From positions 164,333,080-164,397,079 of the forward strand of contig NC_081413.1 in assembly GCF_030272615.1 (NCBI RefSeq): DNA of 64,000 nucleotides, written 5' to 3'. Numbering within the stretch: the first letter of the stretch is position 1; every line of letters begins with the position of its first letter. The notes below the pieces were generated by a model. It had not been told where the DNA came from. It searched no databases and saw only the letters and a program-made list of their open reading frames with translations. Source of the DNA: Cryptomeria japonica (taxonomy: Eukaryota; Streptophyta; Pinopsida; Cupressales; Cupressaceae). A program made the position numbers and the translations under genes. Positions 35,399 through 45,950 of this stretch are shown here, one piece after another.

Positions 35399-36346
35399 TC
35401 ACAAAGTGGGGAAAGAGAGATGAAAGCTATACAAGAGATCTATCATAGAAGCATGTGAGGAACAAAAACCCATGTGAGGAAAAATCCCCCCCCCCCTCAA
35501 TGTAGAATCTGCACCAATGATAGAAGCTTTATGATGTATGAATAAACTACTCCATGAACGTCGAGCAACATTCCTCCCCTTAGGAAGAAACAAAATCAAA
35601 GGTGTATCCATGAAGTCTCCCCAATCATGAAGGCAAGATGTATGAAAAAAACTCATGATGAAAGGAATCTCTGAAAACTACTCAAGTGTCCCCATATCGA
35701 TGCTAAAAGATACCCCCTCCAAAGGTGGTGAACTTCTCCACACTGCAGAAAAAGGCACTCCAAGATCTAGTGGAGATGGATGTAAAACAATGTCCAAAGA
35801 CTCACATGACTCCTCAAAACATAAAGAGATCACCTCCAACTATTGTACATAAGTATCCATAATCATGTCAACCTCGAAAGAATGATTATGTAGAGAATAA
35901 ACAAGAGGGTCAGAGTGTGCCCTCACAATAATCAAAGAAGGATCATCTTCATCAAAGAGAAGATGAATATCATTAATAATGTCTCCCAATTATGCAATGT
36001 AGGATTCCACAAACAAACTTGCAATGTATGTCAAGTACTCATCCCATGAATCTGAAGCTGGAAAACAATGAATATCCTATTGCACTGAATCACATGAAGG
36101 AAAAACTATCGCACTATATGTATCATTGGGTGCAATAGGTGATGTGATATCAATAGGAGGAGATGAAACACAAGGCTCAATAATGGGGTCACATGTGAGA
36201 ATCCCCAAGTTCTCCTCAAAATCTGAATCATCACAAGAAGTGTGATCATCATGTGTAGAATCATCATCATCAACAAAATCTAAAAAGAAGTATAACCGAG
36301 ATGCATGATCAACCACCCCAATCGCAATGATAGGTCTAGTATCCAA
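35399..36346 (-). pseudogene. Post-protease ORF of unknown origin in the copia derivative
   Basis: One frame with four or five stops. It opens with DTRPIIAIGVVDHASRLYFF, which looks like the copia segment between protease and integrase. It then diverges into an acidic stretch (DFVDDDDSTHDDHTSCDDSDFEEN) and a further ~200 residues without integrase motifs (no HHCC, no DDE). It ends near 35,399, about 140 bp before the 3' LTR. It may be captured or rearranged sequence. No function can be assigned. Confidence 0.45.
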
Positions 36347-36880
36347 GTCTCTAATGAAACTGACTGTAGTGTGAACTCCACAATTCTCTTAGTTGCACCA
36401 TGTGTGATTTGATATATGGAAAGGAGATTGTTTGTCAAATGGGATACACACAATACATCATTGAAGGAGTTATCCCCAATGGCAATAGATCCTTTCCCAA
36501 TCATATCCATGTATGTATTATTGCCCATCAAAATCTGTGCCATGGTGCAAGACTCAAATGTAGAGAACATAGACTGCAAAGATGCCATATGATGAGAAGC
36601 CCCTGAATCTAGAAGCCATCTCCCTAAATCATGACTTATAGTAGCACAAAGAGATTTTCCTTTTCTTGTCCCAAAAGGGTGAGTCTTCCCACTTGTAGAA
36701 TCCATGAATGCTTTCTCTTTCCCTTTTGAATGTGAGGAAGTGGAAGTTGATGAATCATCCTTCTTGTAGACATTAGGCAAATCAATGTTATGATTTTTGA
36801 GGATGTGTGTGAGCTCATCAATCTTCTTAGAATGGCAACGATGCTCCTCATGACCAAACTTTTTACAATAGGCACAAGTA
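36280..36880 (-). pseudogene. Copia zinc knuckle and aspartic protease
   Basis: CAYCKKFGHEEHRC (about 36,825-36,866) is a nucleocapsid knuckle. It is followed by WLLDSGASHHMAS (catalytic DSGA, about 36,590-36,628), ILMGNNTYMDMIGKGSI, FNDVLCVSHLTNNLLSIYQIT, the standard copia protease. The frame ends at 36,280 after shifting from the copia pattern. The active-site residues are intact. It would process the gag precursor of this element family. Confidence 0.8.
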
Positions 36881-36933
36881 GGTCTCTCCCTCTTTGGTTA
36901 ATTGTCCCTCTTAGAATAGGATGAATCTCCTTG

Positions 36934-37659
36934 TTATGGAGAAGGCGGTGCTTTGTCCTTAGGCTTTGATTGCCATTTCTTCTTGTTTGAGTTTTCCTTT
37001 CCTTGATTTTCTTTGTTCCCTTTATTTTCCACTAATGCTTGAGACTTAGAAGCCTTAAGAATGCCCATGCTTATCAACTTAGTTTGTTCCATCATCAATA
37101 TTTTGGGGAAAGAATCCAATGTAGGCATTGTGTAGCTTGAACCCATTGTCATCCTATGGGTTTGGAAACTAGAAATAAATGTTGCATATTCTTGTGGAAG
37201 TTTGCCCATCAAGTTGAAGATCAATTGAGTATCCTTCTTATCAATGCCACAATCCTTGAGTTGTGCACTCAACTATTTTTCCTTAGTGACATAATCTTGT
37301 TTAGTATCAAAGTTATTGGGATCTAACATGGTGAGATCACTATCAATTTGATATCCCCTAATCTCATCAACTTGACCATACAAGTCTTGAAACTTTTGCC
37401 AAGAATCCTTGATTAGAGTACATTTCTCAATATGAAAAATGAGATCCTTTGATACATACTTTCTTAAGGTACCAATTGCCATGATATTTTTAGTGATCCA
37501 ATCCAATTGACCAACAAGATCAGCCTTAGGATCAGTGGGAGCAACAATAGTTCCATCAATATAATGAGTTAGTCATTTTTCCATAAGTTTACTCCATGCA
37601 TCAATTTTCCAAGTAGAATAATTATGAGAAGTTAAGAGAGGAAACTTAGAAGAACCCAT
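36934..37659 (-). pseudogene. Copia gag
   Basis: It starts at ATG 37,657-37,659 (MGSSKFPLLTSHNYSTWK), the usual copia gag opening. The UBN2-type body follows: WSKLMEK(stop), WITKNIMAIGTLRKYVSKDLIFHIEKC, KDSWQKFQDLYG (37,506-37,273), then LSAQLKDCGIDKKDTQLIFNLMGKLPQEYATFISSF (37,272-36,934) and a Lys/Asn-rich tail. Two stops interrupt it. It forms the particle shell. Confidence 0.8.
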
Positions 37660-38276
37660 AGCAGCAAAAAGGAAGGAACACAAGAGCACAAAAGCACAAG
37701 AGACACCCCCCAAATTCAATCAATCAAAGTACCCCCCCCCCAAAATGATGGTTTTGGAACTTTATATGTAGTGTGTGTACAATAGGCCACTTGAAAACAA
37801 TGGAAAGGTGGAATTCTAATTTTGTTTTACAGCTGCCCCAAAAGGCTGAGAACTACAATGCAAAAGACCAGCAAGATAGATCTATGCAATACAAATGCCA
37901 AATTGGCCCAAAAAAAGACCATATGTTGAAAGTAAAATTTCTACCCAAAATCATTACAAATTGATAGCATATTATGAGAGTAGACAAAAAATTATGCACT
38001 TTCAAAAAAAATGGCACCTAAAAAGGAGTTCGTATGAGCCCAAACGAAGTCTCGAAAGTTGCAAAAATAGGGATTGGACAGGTATAGTCACCAAAAACTG
38101 AGATTTCTAAAACTATGTCCATAAAAATCAGAAAATAATTCCACCACGAGAACACTGTGGCAGGGCTGGCAGGTATGGCCTGCAACACAAAACATGCCGA
38201 GTGGAGAGAATTGCAGCGGTATGGTGTCGGTAGGTACAGAGTTGGGCAGGGATGTAAATACCCCCGTCCCTCCCCC

Positions 38277-38360
<84 letters not shown>

Positions 38361-38671
38361 TCAAAAAAAAACTTTTTCAAAAAATTTCTGCGTAAAATGA
38401 TTTTGTAGAAAATAAAAATAAAAAAATTTGAAAAAAAGAATCGAAATTCGTACCGTACCGCCCAAATTGGGCAAAATTTTTCCTTTAAGCCCAAAATCTG
38501 ATTTTCACCAAAATAGACCAAATTTATACTCAAAATTGATGGAAATAGCCACCCGGACACAATGGCGAGGTTGGATATGGTCTAGGATGCCTCCAAAGGA
38601 TATTGCTCCTCATATCTGCCTCTTGACGTCACAATAATGCCTCTCAAGGATGAATCAATGATGCTCTAATG
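37660..38671 (-). other. Leader of the copia derivative with a (TA)n microsatellite
   Basis: There is no gene between the PBS and the gag ATG. It contains (TA)38 at 38,281-38,358 and short A- and C-runs. Open frames crossing the TA run encode only Tyr-Ile repeats and are not genes. Confidence 0.7.
38281..38358. repeat. (TA)n microsatellite, about 38 units
   Basis: Uninterrupted alternating TA for 78 bp. It lies in the untranslated leader of the copia derivative. Confidence 0.97.
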
Positions 38672-38683
38672 GCTCTGATACCA
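38672..38683 (-). promoter_or_regulatory. Primer-binding site of the copia derivative
   Basis: The minus strand reads TGGTATCAGAGC, directly after the LTR end ATATCACA. It matches initiator Met tRNA, as in the element at 26,081. Confidence 0.9.
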
Positions 38684-39175
38684 TGTGATATTTTACTAAG
38701 ATCAAGAGCTCAATGAAATGTACAAAATAGAGAGACAAAATATAGGACAAGAATAAACTATATTCTCATCAATAGATAAAAATGGTTGTTCAATAGTTGT
38801 TCTTACATACAATGAATATGATCCTGCATATATAGGCAAGGCTATATGAATATGTGAGCACCCAAACATGACATGTGGCTCAATAACAAACAAGGGTAGG
38901 TAGGAAATAGGTGTGGTAGGTAGGAGAAACAATAAAATATTCCACATGAGGTGGATCACCCACCGAAGGCGAAACTATCACTCCACAATAAGTGGACATG
39001 ATAGAGTAGTAACAAGATCAACACCATAAAAGGTGGAAATTCTCCTACAACACACTATCCCAATGTGGCACAAACACCCAAGTGTCTCATACCCAAACTA
39101 CTATGAAATGCATTTCCTAAGTAAACTTAAGTAAGGTGTAATAATATCCATGATGAATAATTATTTACACCAACA
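38684..39175 (-). repeat. 5' LTR of the copia derivative
   Basis: On the minus strand it starts TGTTGGTGTAAATAATT and ends TAAAATATCACA. It aligns with 34,804-35,258. Confidence 0.85.
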
Positions 39176-39533
39176 ACTTTTTCTCAAGCAATCCTAGCCA
39201 TTGATCGATTATGTTCTTGAATCAAATGATCGTCCATTCCTCTCATCTAAAATCTATAAATTGCACATCATTTTCCCAATTTCAATAACCACTATCTTCA
39301 AAATTATTGTGTCATCTTGATGCATGAATCCCAACGCAACACTAAGAGCCACACAACACAATATTGGAGAAGAGCAATGAAAGCTATGATTTTCATTAAC
39401 AAAGGGGGTTTCTTTGTTTAATACTTATGCTTTGTTGATTCAAATTATCTATTTCATTATTATTATGATTTAGCTAATTAGGAGTTTTAACGGTTAGGTT
39501 TGTTAATCTAATTATTTATGACTAAATTTTCCA

Positions 39534-40050
39534 GAGCTGTTGAATCTTCCTGTAGAAGAAGCAAATATTGAATACATGAAAATCAATTGCATCCTTAAAA
39601 TGCAATAAAAACTATTTTTTTGTATTATATTAATTTCATATTAAGTGCAATATAAAACTTCATTGAAGTTAAGCCTTGTGTTCTTTTGGTTCCATTATTT
39701 TTACCAAAATTTGAAAACTACAATGTCTTGTGAAACCACTTCAATACAAGTATATGCCCAAATTTTGAACTACTCTTTTTCTTAGTGAATTATATTATTG
39801 TTTCTTAATGAATTACTAATGTTTGGGTCTTAGAAAATATTTACCTAGATAACATAAATATTTTTATATTTTTATTTTAAATGATTTACTTAACTGATTG
39901 TTGGATTCGTATAATTAACCAACTATTATTATAGTTGTATGGATACACTTGAAATCAAATTCCTAAAGTTTCTGGGGTTTATGTGGAACCCTTTATCATG
40001 GGTCATGGAAGAAACAACTATCATGGCTATTGGCTTGATAAATGGGTATG
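39534..40050. other. AT-rich spacer, no gene seen
   Basis: No gene or repeat identified. It ends at the target site of LINE copy B. Confidence 0.4.
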
Positions 40051-40067
40051 GTTTTTCAAGTTGTGTT

Positions 40068-42085
40068 TTGATTAAGTAAAAGTGGGTATTTGAAAGGTAC
40101 CTGAACCTTGTACAAGCCACGAGATCAGAAGAACAAGAAAGAAATGTGCCTGATCACTTCAAAAAAAATAGAAAGATCCCACCCAAAAATAGGGATCAGC
40201 TTACATAACATAAAAAAACCAGAAACACATAGCGAAAGGACAACACAACGACAGCAAAAAGACAGAACCTAGAACCCCTGCAGAGATAGAGACAAAGACC
40301 TAAATACTTTTCATGATATCCTTAGCAAGACAACCATTTGTTTCATGTTGTTTGCCAAGGTCTTTAATTCCTCCAACTCATGACTTTTGATGTCGCCCTT
40401 GGTTCTTGTATTAGCTCTGGTCCTCTTTTAATGACCCTTCTTGTTCAGCTGATCTTTATCACCACCCTTCTCTGCATTGTTCTCAAATCTATTGATCAGG
40501 ATGTTCATGTTATCCACCAAAGCTTTGAGGATCTGAAAATTTTGATCTGCAATCTTCTTAACATTGAGTTCTAGTCTATCGATTCTACTACCCAGATTGT
40601 TCATTTTATTTTCCATTCCTTTAATCTCCTTGTTATCTTCCATCTCATTGACCTTTTTTTCCATTGCTATGATTTTACCTACCATACATTCAATTGCTTC
40701 CGCATTGTGAAGTACAGTGACCAATTCCTTAACATGTTCCATCAGGGGTTTATCACCAATCATAACTCTTGTAATAGCCTTCATATCAGTCTTCAAACTG
40801 TTAATATCCTTCACCATGGTTCTAATTCTATCACAAAAAGCTTTTATAGTATCATTATCACCGATACCACTTTTATACCCTTTATCCTCCTTTTGTAGAC
40901 TTATGGTGTTCAGATCCTCAATGTTGCCCATCACCGGGTTTTCCTCTCCCTCTTTATCATGATCCTCATCCTTCTTGTTCTCCTCAACTTCCTCCTCAGA
41001 ATCAACTAGAACATGGCTGATGTCTTTATTGTTTCCCTTTTTAGTGTTCTTCCTCTGAATCTTCTTGCCAATTGCTTTCCCTTTCTTTTTTTTAATAATT
41101 TTTTTCTCAAAGGATTCAATTTCAGACTCTGAAATGTTTGAATCCACCACAATCATTTTCCTCTTAGCCTTACTCCTCCCTTTTTTACTAGTCTCTTTTG
41201 AATCTCCCTTAGTCTCTGAATCAAAGTTGAATCTGTAGGCTTCAATCTCCATAGTCTCATCTCTTGCATTTTTGCCTTTAATAGGATTTTCAATGCATTT
41301 CCCCTTAAGCATTTTATAAACCAGAACCATAAGCCCCTAGTGGAGGGCATGGTCACCTTTGGGATCTTTCTGAACCTCCTTGATAGTGTGGTCCATAGAA
41401 TAGGTTGGGTAATGAGGCAAGCTCACCTTTTCCCCATGGTGGAAATGGTTGAGAAGGACAAAGCAATGACCATAGGCTCTATAAACCTACCATCCAAAGT
41501 AATGTAGGTGATAGAAGCAAATAAAACAAACCTCCATGGCCTGCAAATCCTCTTTGGGGCATGGTAGGAATTGTTGATTTTCACCATCTTTCTCCTCTCA
41601 TCATCCATGATTGGGAACTTGTTTGTTGCTTTATCTGATATTTTGTGGTCCCTAAAAAATTTCATGCCCTCAGTAATCATCCCCGTAGCCTCAGCAATGA
41701 CCTCCTCATCAACATTCATCATCTAGGACCCAACCAAGATTTTGCCATTTTTCCAGTTCTTGATGAAATAGTTGGTAATTGTGGGATCTTTCCCACTTAG
41801 CCTCTCCATGAACACATTCAGACCCCCCTACTGAAGGATATCCCAGACTTCACTATTCTTTCACCAGTCTGAGCAAGAGGTGGGTTCGAATCTTTTCTTA
41901 TTACCTCCCATTTTTTCAGCACTTTCCTTAAAATTCCTTCTCTTGGCTTCAAAACCTCTTCTTTGGTTTCTATGGATGCCCTGTAAAAACACCCAAAATC
42001 CATGCCAGATAATTATGATAAGACACCTATATAAATTCTCATTACCTCTGAAATAACCCTGCATCGAAAAAAGCGGTAGAGGCAT
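40068..42085 (-). mobile_element. LINE copy B, 5'-truncated, consisting almost only of ORF3 and the 3' end
   Basis: The target duplication gtttttcaagttgtgtt (40,051-40,067) and gtttttcgagttgtgtt (42,086-42,102) matches at 16 of 17 bases. The 3' end on the minus strand (GTACAAGGTTCAGGTACC... to CTTTTACTTAATCAA) matches copy C. The 5' end lies downstream of RNase H. This small insertion shows that ORF3 and the tail move as the 3' part of the LINE. Confidence 0.9.
40300..41911 (-). pseudogene. LINE third ORF (ORF3), copy B
   Basis: Start MGGNKKRFEPTS at 41,911. The N-terminal domain has GKDPTITNYFIKNWKNGKILVGS, VDEEVIAEATGMITEGMKFFRD and RPWRFVLFASITYITLDGRF, then a frameshift near 41,480. A TAG at 41,337-41,339 follows LH. 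The frame reopens at MVLVYKMLKG (41,330) and runs as charged linker (SKAKRKMIVVDS, KKKKGKAIGKK, EEEVEENKKDEDHDKEG) and coiled coil (MENKMNNLGSRIDRLELNVKKIADQNFQILKALVDN) to a stop at about 40,428; homology continues to 40,300. It is very close to copy C. Function is unknown. Confidence 0.7.
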
Positions 42086-42102
42086 GTTTTTCGAGTTGTG
42101 TT

Positions 42103-44832
42103 ATCCTTACATATCATGGCAATTTTTAGTGATTCCTACTAAGAAATATTATGATCTTTATGTTTTATTGAAGCTATATTTTTCATTAAAAAATTGGTGG
42201 AGATAGAACATCTTATGTTTGGAAGAGACTTGAGGTTTTCTATGGTTCCTCTCATAGTTGAGTTCCTCTGGCCAAAATTTTAGAACTAAATATGCTATAT
42301 CCTAGGTTGTTTGGATTGAGATATTTGACTAAACTAGTAGATCTACTATTTGAAATAGCATTATATCTATAATGGTGCAAATTTGGAAATTAGTGTTTCA
42401 ATGATAAAACCACAAACCATACCAAACTGACCAAAAAATCAGGAAAGAGGGGTGAACCTAATAGATCTAGCCTCAATCCTACAAAGGAAAGGTTGAGAAT
42501 TCTGATTAGATTCGCCTAGGTTGGGGTTTGACTTCCTCTTTCTTAGGGTTGAATTGGATTGATTAAAATTAGGGAAAAATAGGTGATAATTGAAGTGATA
42601 TGATAAAAACAGTAAGCTACAAATGTCCCATGGAGCCACCAACTTGGATCTAGGCAAAATAAGATGTCTGATCTTTGTTCTCAAAAGTTTGACCTGAATT
42701 TTTGGAAATAGGTAGTATCAATTCACCATGGTCCTCCAAATTTTTCATTGTCGAAAGTTAAACTTGTTCATCTCTGTGAACTTTTTCGATCCTCCCTAGT
42801 ACAACTCTGCACCTATTTCCTGTACACAAAAAGAAAGGGAAAAAAATGTTGGGGATGGGGTTTTGCCTAAGTCAAACCTTGGTTTAGGAATTAACCTTTA
42901 ATGAAATAAATGTTTAATAGGTATGCCCAAAATTTGCAATTTTTGATGATGATGCAATGCTCTTTGAATGAAATCACAAATGTTGAATGTAATGGCATGG
43001 CAAACATATGAACACAAAAAACCCTAATCACACACACATTCTTGCACAAGATTGATGTAATTTTGTTCCAAAATGCTTGAATGATGAATATGTAGGCCTT
43101 AAAGATCTTTGAAAATTCTTGATGATGAATGCTTCACTGATGCATGAATAGTGGTGGATAGAGTCTTAGATTTCTTAGATGAAAATAGGTTGATAAAATG
43201 TCTTTATATAGGGTTCCCTATGTTATTTACCGATTAGGCCGACCTCCAATGGTCATGTGTAGCCACGAGGATCAATTTCTGGCAAGGAGATATAACACCT
43301 GCCTCAATTCAAATTTGGGCCTCATAGAAGGACCATGGTGTTTTAGGGTGCCATGGTCCAGACTAGGGTGTTCCACGCCTTGGTCCCTTTGCAAACATGA
43401 CCAAGATAAGGTTCTAGAGGGAGGAGTACCTCACCATAGGACCCACCAATGGGTGTTCATGGCCTCAAAATTGGAGAATAGGGTTAAATCTAACCTAGAG
43501 AGGGGATGAGGTTAGGACATACTAAAGTGGGAGCATAAACATGAGGTGTGAATTGGACTGATGGCAATTTGTGATGCTAGATTTAGCCCCCACTTTAATA
43601 GGAGTATGAGCCCATGCAAATACTCGCGATAAAGCACGGGGGCTTTACTTAGTGAGCCTAGGTTATAGCACATGTGTTCATGGCATACTAAAGAATCCAC
43701 CTATTTTCAAAAAATATTGCCCTAAACTCCTTTTTTGTCACCCCCTTCCAATACACGTCTTGAATTAAAAGCCTCCCTATTTTCACCAAATATTGTTTTT
43801 TTCATAGCCAGAATTTAAAACCCCCCTATTTTCACCAATAGGAAATTTATTGCACCCTCATTTTTGGGATATTAAACCCCCCAATATGAATACACGTGAT
43901 ATATTATTATCTATTTACTAAAGTCCCTGTGCAGTAAAGTAGAAGAAAGATGAAAGAGAGAGGAGCAATTAGGAGCAAGACCACAAGGAGTATAAGACAT
44001 CACTAATTTTGAGGAACCAAGTCTCCAATCTTAAGATCTTAACTCACACAATCTCATACAAGGGCACACAAAACAAGACAAAGACAAAAAGGGTAAACAA
44101 AGAAAATCAAAGACAAAAGGTAGAAGACACACAACACAAAAGCTAAAAACCAAAACAAGACCTCAAATCAACTAGCCAAAGAGACCTCGATAATCAAAAT
44201 GTCACAACCACTAATATCATTCTTGAAATACCATCACAAGGACATAAGAGATCGCATAAAAAGAGCAAGAGCATGCATCAAACCATGAACCACAAATAGA
44301 AAATATATGAGCTCATTAGGAGAAGAAAGGAGGAAACATGGATATCATGGGTTGGTTGTGTTTTCCTAGGTGATCCATGAGAGGAAGAGAAAGAGAAGAC
44401 ATTGATACCACATGTTAGTTGTTCTTTACTAGGTGATTCATGATGGGGAGGAGAGTCAAAATAATCTAGTTGTGTTTTGCTAGTTCCACTCATCCTGCTC
44501 TGTATGCAATTATCTGGTTTCAAGCATCAAACAACCTATATAATACATGAAATGAAAATGAAAATGTGTGTCTGGTTTCGATCATGTAGCATATTGTGTA
44601 AGACTTTATTTTGTCTGGTTTCAAAAATGAACACTTCGTTTAAGACATGCAAAAATATATTACAATTATAATACAAAGAGGGCAATATGCAATTTGCCCC
44701 CATTAAGATGTCAACATACCTCTATATTGGTGTATTAAGGGAGCTATAAACAAGGATACCCACCTTCAACACCAAGGAGATATCCTTATAGGAAACAATG
44801 TTCATAAATCCAAGCTAAAGAAGCATTACTCT
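42103..44832. other. Repeat-derived region, no gene; LTR-like start at 42,847
   Basis: No supported coding region. 42,780-42,900 contains a polypurine-like AAAGAAAGGGAAAAAAA followed by TGTTGGGGATGGGG (plus strand), matching in reverse orientation 47,250-47,400. A TATA-like TTTATATAGGG is at about 43,202. Imperfect local repeats of 'cctattttcacca' occur at 43,690-43,850. Confidence 0.4.
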
Positions 44833-45950
44833 TGTAGACACTTAAACTTATCCCATTACTGACATCACTAATTATTCTTCCATATTGATAAAATCATTTT
44901 TTAATTATTTAATTATTCTAATTTTATTCTTCTAAATTAATATTCATCATTTATCATCATAAACGAATTATTCAATTTCTTTTTAATCAATTACTCAATT
45001 AACATTCATCTTTAAAATTAATGAGCTAATTTTATTATTTAATTAATTAAAATTTATTTACTTTAATTAAATTCAATTTCTATTTTTCCATAATTAAATA
45101 ATTTCTTTAAATTATTTAGTTATCTAGTTATGTCCTCCAAATTAAATAAATATCTTAAATTTATTTAATCTAATAATTCAAATTTCCCCATATTCTAATT
45201 TCTAATTAATTTCATTTCGTTTCCCATTAATTTGCATGTCATTTCACATTTTTTAAAATCAAAATTCAAATTAAATTACATTTCATGTTGCTACAACACA
45301 TCCCTAAAATCTAACTACCACTGACTCTGAGTTCAACTCCTAATCACCTTTTTTTGACTGGTCAACCAATCCAATCAATCAGTCAGTTAACTCTTCAATC
45401 ACCTTTTCTAACTCTCGATCACCTTTTTTGAACAAATAATCAACTCATTCATCTCCTCAATCAAATCGGTTAAGTGGTCAATCAAATTAGATAATGAATC
45501 AATCAAATAAGTTTGATTGTCAATCAAATGAGTTCAACTCTCAATTCAGTCATGCAAACTAGTTCACATCGTAATCATCTCTAATTAGCTTTTGTCTCAA
45601 GTAATTTGAGTCGTTGATCGATTCAGTTCTCAATTCAATCTCAATCATTTGAATTCTTCTTCCAAAATCTATAAACTCGGCACCAATTCCTCTTTTTCAA
45701 CAACCACTATCTTTGAATTCTTGTTTCGTTACTATACAAGTTTTCAAGAACGACTCTGAGAACCATCATACCACAAGATGCAGAAGAGAAATGGAAGAAA
45801 GATATTAATTCAACAAAGGGACTTTTCATTCATTGATTATATGCTTTTTTGATTTTAATAGATGTTCATTATTATTATGGACTAAATCAATTAGATTTGG
45901 GTTTTTAGTGGTTAAGCATGTTAAATCTAATTAATAATGTTAATTTTCCA
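44833..45950 (+). repeat. Second gypsy LTR of the 34,099 family
   Basis: About 1,118 bp from TGTAGACACTTAAAC to TTAATTTTCCA, aligning in order with the two halves of the 34,099-39,533 LTR. It is diverged, with no matching target duplication (actct before, gtaca after), so it is not a simple solo LTR with preserved flanks. No internal coding sequence of the same element is recognised to its right. Confidence 0.6.

Larger units (their letters stand above)
34804..39175 (-). mobile_element. Copia deletion derivative (LTR-gag-PR-unknown ORF-LTR)
   Basis: LTRs lie at 34,804-35,258 and 38,684-39,175 (about 90% alike; the right copy has a ~30-bp extra segment). On the minus strand the PBS TGGTATCAGAGC (38,672-38,683) follows the 5' LTR, and a G-run PPT precedes the 3' LTR at 35,258. 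Gag, a zinc knuckle and the protease are present, but integrase, RT and RNase H are missing; an unrelated frame takes their place. Flanking pentamers (gttct and acttt) do not match. Confidence 0.88.
34099..39533 (+). repeat. Gypsy LTR (TGTAGACACC...TTTTCCA), split by a copia insertion
   Basis: Parts 34,099-34,803 and 39,176-39,533 align in order with 44,833-45,950. Shared features are the TGTAGACAC start, the TTAATTAATT-rich block, repeated CAATCAA phrases, GATCGATT, AAAATCTATAAA and CAATAACCACTATCTT, and an end at ATTTTCCA. Total length without the insertion is about 1.06 kb. It is preceded by a polypurine tract, so it is read as a 3' LTR. No matching 5' LTR is visible to the left. Confidence 0.65.

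Noticed and set aside
38128-38560. Open frames of up to 180 codons on both strands crossing the TA run
   Set aside because: Their length comes from the stop-free (TA)n repeat, which encodes only Tyr-Ile; flanks lie in the untranslated copia leader.
34799-39180. Target duplication for the copia derivative
   Set aside because: Flanking pentamers gttct and acttt do not match; the LTR ends are supported by other evidence, so no duplication is claimed.
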